Below are positions 1 through 5,115 of a stretch of 5,115 bases of DNA, in pieces (within the stretch, counting starts at the first letter, position 1; every line of letters starts with the position of its first letter). Both the position numbers and the translations under genes were made by a program. Source of the stretch: an uncultured Treponema sp. GTDB taxonomy: Bacteria > Spirochaetota > Spirochaetia > Treponematales > Treponemataceae. The DNA lies in assembly GCA_905372205.1 (NCBI GenBank), contig CAJPOH010000096.1:1-5115 (forward strand). The letters run 5' to 3'. The notes beneath the pieces are model-generated. The model had not been told where the DNA came from. It made no database searches and saw nothing but the letters and a program-made list of their open reading frames with translations.

Positions 1-1664
1 AATTTGAATGGATGGATGTTTATAGCATTTGGATACCATCCTGCAACTGAATATAAGTCTATTACATTGATTGAAGGATTATGCGAGAGTGGAATAATCA
101 CATGTGAAGTTAATAACAATTGCTCCACTTCTGCAAGCTTTTTATACCTATTTTTAATCTCACCTTCAGCATTTGCAAGACGAAGTAAATTTTCATATTC
201 TGTGTTATTCCAAGCTGTATAATTAATGTTTGAACCAGGTCTAAACATTTCCAAAAAAGATGTTGGGTCTGCAAAATCTGCAATCCATGACAACACTGCT
301 AAGTTATAACCTGGCTTTTTTATAGCATTATAATATTCATGTTGGCTATACTTTTTTGTTTCAACAACAAAACCCAAAGGTGTCCATGCATCCTCTAGGA
401 TTTTAACAAGCGATTCATAATAAGTGTTTTCAGGGAATATAATTATTATCTTTTTGTTTTTATCGTTTAATTTTATATTCTCCATTACCTTTTTTGCCTT
501 ATAAATATTGTATTCATCAACTCCTTGAATATGAGGATATTCTGCTAGCGGGAAAACTAAAGTTGTTGCGGGAATCAAATATTGTGTTCTTAATTTTTCA
601 TATGGAATTGACAAAAGTAATGCCTCTCTGATTTTTTCGTCCGATGAAGAGCCATTATCTATTCTAAAGAAAAAATATTCTGTTGAAAACATTGCACTAA
701 CATGAACTGCTCCCTTATCAGCAATATCTTTAACAACAGAAACTTTGTTGAGCCAATCAAGTTCACCTAAATTGAATTTATAACTCGCATTCTCATCTTT
801 TAAGTGTAAATATGCCCTAATTTTTGAAAGACGAACAAAAGATTTATCCCAATATTCCATATTTTTATCTAAAAGTATTTCATCTTCAGTAAATTTTTCT
901 ATCTTGAACGGACCACTTGAAATTGGTTTAAATACATCAGTTGCACTATTGAATTCTTTTTTTGAGAGAAGACGTGCTACATCTTTTAATTGTGATGGGT
1001 GGACAGCACTAAAAGCATGATGGCACAGTATCAATGGAAGATATTGGCAAGGTGACGTTGTGTAAACAGTTAAAACTCTCTCACTTTCAACTTGTATACC
1101 TATTTGGTTTTTATTTTTTAGCTTGCCGGATCTCCAGTCTGCAACTCCATCAATGCAGTCAAGTAAGGAAGCGTAAGGACAATTTAATTCAGGAGATAAG
1201 AGATTAAGCCATGCTTCTTTAAATGTTGTAGCTGTTATTGCGTCCCCATTTTCAAACTTGGCATTTTCCCTTATATTAAATCTCCAAGTTCTCCCCCCTG
1301 TAACTTTCCATGATTCAGCTATTCCTCCTATCGGCTCTAAAGTTAGAGGGTCGTAGATAAAAAGACCTTCACACAAAGCTGTTAAAAGCTGTGCCTCATC
1401 TGCGTTATATGAAACATGAGGGTGTAGCATGGGAAACCCCTCTGAGATAAACATGTTAAAATCTTTTTCTTGTTCTTCTGTTTCTGCTATTTTTTCATTA
1501 GCTTTATTTTCTTCTTTTTGAGGACTCTCATCATTAAAATCTTTAGATTTTTCAGTTTCGGTTGTTGAAGTGTCTTCAGGAATCGTATTTTCAGCTGTTT
1601 TTTCAGCGAATACTGATAAAACAGAGCAAAAAAGCAAAAATACAAAAACACATTTTTTCATCAT
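1..1664 (-). CDS. Family-5 (OppA/DppA-like) peptide ABC transporter substrate-binding protein, 3' end cut by window edge
   Basis: This is the extracytoplasmic receptor that captures peptides and delivers them to an ABC permease. The frame is open from ATG 1664 to the left edge (554 codons). It starts MMKKC, then a hydrophobic stretch and a likely signal peptidase I site after SVFA (residue 20). C13 lacks a good lipobox. Residues 21-69 form an acidic, lysine-containing linker. The SBP_bac_5 fold begins near residue 70, with family hallmarks: HPH (81-83), NADEAQLLTALCEGL (about 87-101), YDPLTLEPIGGIAESW, then RENAKFENGD. Later come SSGPFKIEKF, a W-x-ADFADPTSFLEMF segment, and near the edge GWYPNAINIHPFK. 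That resembles the usual OppA C-terminus, so only a few codons are probably missing. An AAGGGG ribosome site lies 4 bases before the first ATG and 7 before a second ATG at 1661, so 1661 is equally likely. No permease gene is visible; it could lie beyond the left edge. The family is secure; peptide specificity is inferred. Confidence 0.93.
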   Translation of the reverse strand, partial: MMKKCVFVFLLFCSVLSVFAEKTAENTIPEDTSTTETEKSKDFNDESPQKEENKANEKIAETEEQEKDFNMFISEGFPMLHPHVSYNADEAQLLTALCEGLFIYDPLTLEPIGGIAESWKVTGGRTWRFNIRENAKFENGDAITATTFKEAWLNLLSPELNCPYASLLDCIDGVADWRSGKLKNKNQIGIQVESERVLTVYTTSPCQYLPLILCHHAFSAVHPSQLKDVARLLSKKEFNSATDVFKPISSGPFKIEKFTEDEILLDKNMEYWDKSFVRLSKIRAYLHLKDENASYKFNLGELDWLNKVSVVKDIADKGAVHVSAMFSTEYFFFRIDNGSSSDEKIREALLLSIPYEKLRTQYLIPATTLVFPLAEYPHIQGVDEYNIYKAKKVMENIKLNDKNKKIIIIFPENTYYESLVKILEDAWTPLGFVVETKKYSQHEYYNAIKKPGYNLAVLSWIADFADPTSFLEMFRPGSNINYTAWNNTEYENLLRLANAEGEIKNRYKKLAEVEQLLLTSHVIIPLSHNPSINVIDLYSVAGWYPNAINIHPFK

Positions 1665-1668
1665 CTTA

Positions 1669-1674
1669 CCCCTT
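1669..1674 (-). promoter_or_regulatory. Ribosome binding site of the peptide-binding protein
   Basis: AAGGGG on the minus strand. It sits 4 bases before ATG 1664 and 7 bases before the in-frame ATG 1661. The 7-base gap is the more usual spacing, so translation may begin at the second Met. Confidence 0.7.
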
Positions 1675-1698
1675 AGAGTATTACATTAAAACAAATCA

Positions 1699-1707
1699 TG
1701 CTACAAT
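1699..1707 (+). promoter_or_regulatory. Candidate extended -10 promoter for the MtnA-family gene
   Basis: TGCTACAAT fits the extended -10 pattern TGnTATAAT with one mismatch. No good -35 box is visible at the normal distance, as expected for extended -10 promoters. Transcription would start near 1713-1715 and give a leader of roughly 84 bases before ATG 1798. The site overlaps the candidate minus-strand -10 by two bases, so polymerase could not occupy both at once. Confidence 0.35.
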
Positions 1708-1734
1708 GATACAACAATATTAAAAAACTTTCGA
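1706..1734 (-). promoter_or_regulatory. Candidate sigma-70-type promoter for the peptide-binding protein
   Basis: On the minus strand, TCGAAA (1734-1729) and TATCAT (1711-1706) are separated by 17 bases. TATCAT matches the -10 consensus at 5 of 6 positions; the -35 match is only 4 of 6. A start near 1699 would give a leader of about 35 bases that includes the whole ribosome site. A rival pair, TTGTAG and TAATAC (1706-1678), would start transcription inside the ribosome site and is less likely. In DNA this AT-rich, the match could be chance. Confidence 0.35.
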
Positions 1735-1778
1735 TAGCTAAATTCTATCAATCTTATGGATAATTTTGATAAGCTATC
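1733..1778 (+). promoter_or_regulatory. Nested inverted repeat in the leader of the MtnA-family gene
   Basis: GATAGCT (1733-1739) is complementary to AGCTATC (1772-1778). Inside it, TATCAA (1746-1751) is complementary to TTGATA (1766-1771). The right arms abut, while the left arms are split by a 6-base bulge, leaving a 14-base apical loop. An alternative short pairing joins GATAG 1733-1737 with CTATC 1745-1749. The element ends 7 bases before the ribosome site at 1786. It could be an mRNA hairpin affecting translation or a DNA operator. All pairs are A/T-rich, so stability as RNA would be modest. I do not recognise it as a known riboswitch. Confidence 0.4.
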
Positions 1779-1785
1779 CATATAT

Positions 1786-1791
1786 AAGAGG
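1786..1791 (+). promoter_or_regulatory. Ribosome binding site that sets the start at 1798
   Basis: AAGAGG lies 6 bases before ATG 1798. The longer in-frame alternative, ATG 1756, has no purine-rich site before it and falls in the apical loop of the inverted repeat. The first 14 codons of the longer reading are therefore probably untranslated leader. Confidence 0.75.
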
Positions 1792-1797
1792 TTTATT

Positions 1798-2868
1798 ATG
1801 CAAGAATTAGAGAAACGCGAAGATGAAGGTATGGGCTATTTATTGCAATATGAAAATGTTGCATGGTTTGATGAAGAACAAGGAGAATTAAGAATCCTTG
1901 ATAGACGTGTGCTTCCACGTGAAAAAAGGTTTGTTGTTTGCAAAACATACCAAGACGTTGCAAAAGCAATAAAAGACATGGTAACTCAAAGTGGAGGACC
2001 TTTTGCAGCTTGCACAATGGGACTAGCTTTAGCAGCAAAGCAGTGTAGCAAATTAGACAAAAAGAACTACATTTTAGGAATGCAAGACGCAGTAAATGCA
2101 ATTACCGAAGCTCGTCCCACAACAAAAGACGCTATGAAAGAACTTGCAAATAGCCAATACAATTTATTTTATGAACTAATAGAAAAAGGTGCTACAAGTC
2201 AAGATATCATTTTACGCTTAAAACAAAATGCAATACACTTAAATAACATTCGCTATAAAACCAATGCAATGGCAGGAGAGCATTTTGCAAATCTTGTAAA
2301 AGATGGTTCAGGTGTTCTCACTCATTGTTTTGGAGAGACTTGTTTTGGAGGTTTTTTACGAGCTTTCAAGAAAGAAGGCAAGCAAATCAATGTTTTTTGC
2401 CAAGAAACACGCCCCTTTTTGCAGGGAGCAAGGCTCACAGCAAGCCTTGCAAATGATTTAGGTTTTGAAACTACAGTGATTACAGATGCCTCCAGTTCAT
2501 CTTTAATGGCAAGTAGAAAGATTAATTACTTTGTTACTGCTACTGACGTAATCACTCAAGATGGCTATGTTGTAAATAAGGTTGGCACGTGCAACACTGC
2601 CATCGTCGCTTCTTATTATTCTATTCCATACTATGCAATAGGTTTTCCAAGCAAAAAGCATAAAAGCATAAACGACGTAAAAATAGAAATGAGAGAAGGG
2701 GATGAGGTGCTGGAATTTGCTTCTATGCGAGTAGCAGAAAAAGGAGTGAAAGGACTATACCCCGCTTTTGATATTACTCCGCCTGAATTGATACAAGGCA
2801 TCGCAACTGACAAAGGAATATACAATGCAAAAGATATAAGAAGTTATTTATCGGGCAATATTAAATAA
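1798..2868 (+). CDS. mtnA: MtnA/eIF2B-family sugar-1-phosphate isomerase (S-methyl-5-thioribose-1-phosphate isomerase-like)
   Basis: A cytoplasmic enzyme homologue of 356 residues, the usual MtnA length. MtnA converts 5-methylthioribose-1-phosphate to the ribulose form in methionine salvage. Visible family features, in order: LRILDRRVLP (31-40), TYQDVAKAI (50-58), EARPTTKDAM (104-113), LTHC (174-177) with the catalytic-type Cys177, QETRPFLQGARLTA (202-215), ITDASSSSLM (228-237), TATD with the catalytic-type Asp250, NKVGT (260-264), and PAFDITPPELI (322-332). Two motifs deviate. The usual RGAP of the N-terminal substrate loop is SGGP (65-68). The glycine-rich stretch after THC is about seven residues shorter than in canonical MtnA, more like eIF2B or ribose-1,5-bisphosphate isomerases. 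Family membership is secure, but the exact substrate is not, and the symbol is used on overall resemblance. No other salvage gene is in the window. Start 1798 is chosen for its ribosome site. The 3' end overlaps the convergent neighbour by 25 bases. Confidence 0.85.
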   Translation: MQELEKREDEGMGYLLQYENVAWFDEEQGELRILDRRVLPREKRFVVCKTYQDVAKAIKDMVTQSGGPFAACTMGLALAAKQCSKLDKKNYILGMQDAVNAITEARPTTKDAMKELANSQYNLFYELIEKGATSQDIILRLKQNAIHLNNIRYKTNAMAGEHFANLVKDGSGVLTHCFGETCFGGFLRAFKKEGKQINVFCQETRPFLQGARLTASLANDLGFETTVITDASSSSLMASRKINYFVTATDVITQDGYVVNKVGTCNTAIVASYYSIPYYAIGFPSKKHKSINDVKIEMREGDEVLEFASMRVAEKGVKGLYPAFDITPPELIQGIATDKGIYNAKDIRSYLSGNIK

Positions 2869-3722
2869 GAGCCTAGATGAAGGTCGTCTTCATAACTATC
2901 AAATTTTTCATAACCACCACCATTGTGTAATGTTATCTCACCAAAATATATTTTTGAATCTACCACATACCAATCTACACGTGCATGGCTTATATTTTTT
3001 GCTATTATTTCTGAAAGTTCGATGATTTTTTCACTAATTTTTCTATACGGCAAATCTATACTCGATGGTGTCGTTCCCCAAGTAAAGCTTAGTCGATTCA
3101 AGTTTTCATCATAATAATCGCAAGTATGATTTGCTCCGCCAAAACGATCAATATGAAATTCTAATAGTTTAGCCTTACCATTAAAGCAATAAACTTTATA
3201 GTCATTAGGTGTTATTTCAGTTTCAGAAATAAATTCTTCGCACACTATACGAGGAATAATGTGTTTATATTGAGCTTCCCTATTCACATAGTAATAGTTA
3301 TATTTGCAAAAAGTTTTTAGCTTTTTAGTCTCTTTTTTTGTGTCTAGTTTTGTTTTATCTTTGCAAATTACATTGCCACCTGAGCCAGTTGTGCATTTTA
3401 ACACAAATTTACTAGGCAACTTCTCCCATTCTATTTCTTCGGGCGAAGAATAAACTGCAATAAGAGGTATTAAATATTCTTCTCCAATTGTTTCTTTTAT
3501 AAAAGCTCTAACATCATATTTGTCCACGTAGGTTTGATATTCTAGTTTTTGGTCATATAACTTTAGCCAATTGATTTTTTCATTAAACGTTTCAGGTGAT
3601 TTCAAATTTGGAGAATATCCAAGCACTAGACGAAATTTCCAAACTGTAAAAGCTTTGTCAGACAGCCAATTAAAAAAGCCTAAACTCATAAGTTTTAATA
3701 TGCAACGTTTTATAAATTTCAT
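2844..3722 (-). CDS. TupA-like ATP-grasp family protein (surface glycan biosynthesis type)
   Basis: A 292-residue protein resembling the ATP-grasp TupA-like family, named after TupA of teichuronopeptide synthesis. Members are thought to form amide links between amino acids and sugar-acid or glycan acceptors using ATP in the cytoplasm. Family marks: SPETFNEKINWLKLYDQ (42-58), YVDKYDVR (65-72), the ATP-contacting segment FVLKCTTGSGGNV (106-118), CEEFI (161-165), DYKVYCFNGK (174-183), RVDWY (248-252), the metal/ATP-site-like FGEITLHNGGGYEKF (260-274), and a terminal D-LHLGSYLILP segment. The ATP-grasp core looks complete and the length is normal. There is no signal peptide. AGGA lies 9 bases before ATG 3722, and a promoter lies in the upstream gap, so it is probably transcribed alone. 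No glycosyltransferase or capsule gene adjoins it, so the acceptor cannot be guessed. Its last 25 bases overlap the convergent isomerase gene. Confidence 0.88.
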   Translation of the reverse strand: MKFIKRCILKLMSLGFFNWLSDKAFTVWKFRLVLGYSPNLKSPETFNEKINWLKLYDQKLEYQTYVDKYDVRAFIKETIGEEYLIPLIAVYSSPEEIEWEKLPSKFVLKCTTGSGGNVICKDKTKLDTKKETKKLKTFCKYNYYYVNREAQYKHIIPRIVCEEFISETEITPNDYKVYCFNGKAKLLEFHIDRFGGANHTCDYYDENLNRLSFTWGTTPSSIDLPYRKISEKIIELSEIIAKNISHARVDWYVVDSKIYFGEITLHNGGGYEKFDSYEDDLHLGSYLILPDK

Positions 3723-3731
3723 TATCTAATA

Positions 3732-3735
3732 TCCT
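3732..3735 (-). promoter_or_regulatory. Ribosome binding site of the ATP-grasp gene
   Basis: AGGA on the minus strand, 9 bases before ATG 3722. It is a modest match at acceptable spacing and supports that start, which is also where the family's usual N-terminus begins. Confidence 0.55.
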
Positions 3736-3759
3736 ATAAGTAGTCTTTATAACACTATC

Positions 3760-3788
3760 TATATAACAGATTTTTTTGTATTTTTCAA
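3760..3788 (-). promoter_or_regulatory. Candidate sigma-70-type promoter for the ATP-grasp gene
   Basis: On the minus strand, TTGAAA (3788-3783, 5 of 6 to consensus) and TATATA (3765-3760, 4 of 6) are separated by exactly 17 bases that include an A7 tract. Transcription would begin near 3753, about 30 bases before ATG 3722, and would include the AGGA site. This suggests that the ATP-grasp gene has its own promoter and does not depend on read-through from the methyltransferase gene, which lies upstream in the same direction. The rest of the 95-base gap shows no terminator-like hairpin. Confidence 0.5.
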
Positions 3789-3817
3789 TCTAGTATTTTT
3801 TGCCTTGTAGACAACTA

Positions 3818-5115
3818 TTATTTGCTTCCTTCTTCCTCACTACCCACTTCACAATATAAAAAAGAGCCACCGCCTTTCCAGTCAACGAGACGTGAAATAC
3901 CTCCTTGTTCTCCTTTAAGCACTTTAACAAGACGAGCGACAGCAACTGTTCTTATATAGTTTTCTTTTTCTATTCCTATATACTGTCGCTTCATTTTGTG
4001 AGCTACAGCACAAGTTGTACCACTTCCTAAATAAAAATCTAGGACAATATCACCTTTTTCTGTCGAAATATTTATTATATGCCATAATAATTTTTCAGGT
4101 TTTGGTAAGCTAAATGTTCTTGCATTAAATAGTGCTTTATTTTCTGTAGTTCCTGCACCACTACCAACAAAGTCAATAATGCTCTTAGGAGCCAAGTTTT
4201 TTTGTATGCAAGCATAAAAACTACCATCAGCTCTTGTTTTCACATCAGTTTTTGACACCCATTCTTTACTCACCACTGTATATCCTTTTTTGCTTTTCTT
4301 TATGAGGATTCTATCTAATTCATTTATAGCTTTTTCTATACTCCATTTCCACCTTCCATACGTGTTTCCCATTTTTGTGGGACGAATAGGTAGATAGCCT
4401 TTGGCAATTAAATTTTCATCATCTTTGTATATGCCTTGTTTTTTAGAGAGTAAAAGAGTTTTGTCATAATCCATTATTGGTTTTATGTCTTTCGTTTCTG
4501 GATTAAAATAGAATGTATAGCCAAGATTAGGCCTTTTTATTAGTTCTCCAGCTTCACTTCCTCCCATAGTGAGCTGAGTTCCTTCGTAATAGAATTTATT
4601 TTTATTTTCGTCTTTATACACTTTTACTATTTTTTCTTGCAATATCTTTTTTATTGGGTTTGTTTTGATATCTTTTGCATATGTTAAAATATATTCCTGA
4701 TTTTTCTGAATTGTTTTTGCATTATTTTGTGCATTCCCTTTAAGATAGACAATGTTAGCAATAAAATTTTTCTTTCCCATAATATCATTCATAAGAATTC
4801 TAATCTCTGCCATTTCATTATCATCACATTGAATAAAGATAAGTCCATCATCTTTTAGTAACTCTTTTGCAAGAATGAGACGCTTCTTTATGTAAGAAAT
4901 ATATACATCGCCTTCAAGGTTGTCTTTATAGTCAAAATCGCGATTTCCCGTGTTATATGGTGGATCGATGTATATACATTTCACTCGATTTCTAAACATT
5001 GGTAAAAGTTTTGAAAGAACTACTAGATTATCTCCCTTTATTATTAGATTGTCTCTTTGGCGAAACCCTATATCTTTTAATGGACTAGTCCATAAGCACT
5101 GTGCGGGCATTGCTT
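3818..5115 (-). CDS. Beta-class adenine-specific DNA methyltransferase (type III Mod-like), 5' end open at window edge
   Basis: Transfers a methyl group from S-adenosylmethionine to adenine N6 in a specific DNA sequence. Numbering from the first in-window Met (ATG 5110) gives 430 residues. Visible marks are NLIIKGDNLVVLSKL (21-35), the catalytic DPPY with flanking YIDPPYNTGN (47-56), and DDGLIFIQCDDNE after it. A long lysine-rich middle follows, the usual place of the target-recognition region. The SAM-binding segment LDFYLGSGTT lies at 357-366, then RQYIGIE. DPPY before the SAM motif defines the beta class. GEQGGISRLVDWKGGGSF near the end is typical of type III Mod proteins. The frame stays open through the last full codon at the right edge, and related proteins carry more sequence before the GDN motif. 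The real start therefore probably lies outside, and ATG 5110 may be internal. The protein stops 12 residues after GGGSFLYCE, where relatives usually continue for 100 or more. No res gene follows. Confidence 0.9.
   Translation of the reverse strand, partial: AMPAQCLWTSPLKDIGFRQRDNLIIKGDNLVVLSKLLPMFRNRVKCIYIDPPYNTGNRDFDYKDNLEGDVYISYIKKRLILAKELLKDDGLIFIQCDDNEMAEIRILMNDIMGKKNFIANIVYLKGNAQNNAKTIQKNQEYILTYAKDIKTNPIKKILQEKIVKVYKDENKNKFYYEGTQLTMGGSEAGELIKRPNLGYTFYFNPETKDIKPIMDYDKTLLLSKKQGIYKDDENLIAKGYLPIRPTKMGNTYGRWKWSIEKAINELDRILIKKSKKGYTVVSKEWVSKTDVKTRADGSFYACIQKNLAPKSIIDFVGSGAGTTENKALFNARTFSLPKPEKLLWHIINISTEKGDIVLDFYLGSGTTCAVAHKMKRQYIGIEKENYIRTVAVARLVKVLKGEQGGISRLVDWKGGGSFLYCEVGSEEEGSK

Noticed and set aside
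4..222. Plus-strand 72-codon open frame
   Set aside because: It lies opposite the strongly conserved C-terminal part of the peptide-binding protein and shows no ribosome site or family resemblance.
1678..1706. Alternative minus-strand promoter TTGTAG-17-TAATAC
   Set aside because: Transcription from it would start at about 1671, within the AAGGGG ribosome site, leaving a leader too short for normal initiation.
1796..2101. Minus-strand 101-codon open frame, Leu/Cys-rich
   Set aside because: It is an antisense shadow of the isomerase N-terminal domain, whose reading has clear family motifs.
2631..2825. Minus-strand 64-codon open frame
   Set aside because: It lies opposite the conserved C-terminal end of the isomerase and has no independent support.
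2877..2907. Possible terminator: ATGAAG/CTTCAT hairpin (2877-2882 with 2888-2893) followed by a short T tract
   Set aside because: The stem is only 6 bp and A/T-rich, the T5 run is about ten bases away, and the sequence codes for conserved residues near the end of the ATP-grasp protein.
2923..3114. Plus-strand 63-codon open frame with a hydrophobic middle
   Set aside because: It is antisense to the conserved ATP-grasp core. The apparent membrane segment is a by-product of the opposite codons.
3771..3800. T-rich tracts in the gap before the ATP-grasp gene as a plus-strand terminator or phase-variable tract
   Set aside because: No G/C-rich hairpin precedes the T runs and no gene ends there on the plus strand. 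The 7-base run sits in the promoter spacer but is too short and interrupted to argue for slippage.
3818..5115. A full restriction-modification or phage-defence island
   Set aside because: Only the methyltransferase is present. No restriction, helicase, specificity or other defence gene can be seen in the window.

Overview
This is an AT-rich (about one third G+C by eye) bacterial window with four protein-coding genes. It has no tRNA, rRNA, CRISPR array or insertion sequence that I can see. The dipeptide/oligopeptide-binding protein with an extra acidic linker, the TupA-like ATP-grasp enzyme, the Mod-type methyltransferase and the general codon bias fit a host-associated spirochaete of the Treponema type. 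That assignment is inference from overall resemblance, not from a marker gene.

Layout, left to right. (1) Positions 1-1664, minus strand: a secreted or periplasmic family-5 (OppA/DppA-type) peptide-binding protein. It runs off the left edge and probably lacks only its last few codons. (2) Positions 1665-1797: a compact divergent control region. It holds overlapping candidate promoters for both directions and a nested inverted repeat just before the next gene. (3) Positions 1798-2868, plus strand: an MtnA/eIF2B-family sugar-phosphate isomerase homologue. Both catalytic positions are kept, but two usual MtnA motifs are altered. The strong ribosome binding site places its start at 1798, 14 codons inside the longest ORF. 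(4) Positions 2844-3722, minus strand: a TupA-like ATP-grasp protein of the surface-glycan type, whose 3' end overlaps the isomerase gene tail to tail by 25 bases. (5) Positions 3723-3817: a 95-base gap with a good sigma-70-type promoter for the ATP-grasp gene. (6) Positions 3818 to the right edge, minus strand: a beta-class adenine-specific DNA methyltransferase of the type III Mod kind. It is open at its 5' end and unusually short at its C-terminus.

The genes do not form one pathway. They read as four independently controlled units: nutrient uptake, sugar-phosphate metabolism, surface glycan decoration and DNA modification. The last two are typical accessory genes. I do not see a convincing undescribed multi-gene system. 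The points most worth checking are the altered active-site loops of the isomerase, its structured leader, and the apparently orphan, C-terminally short methyltransferase.
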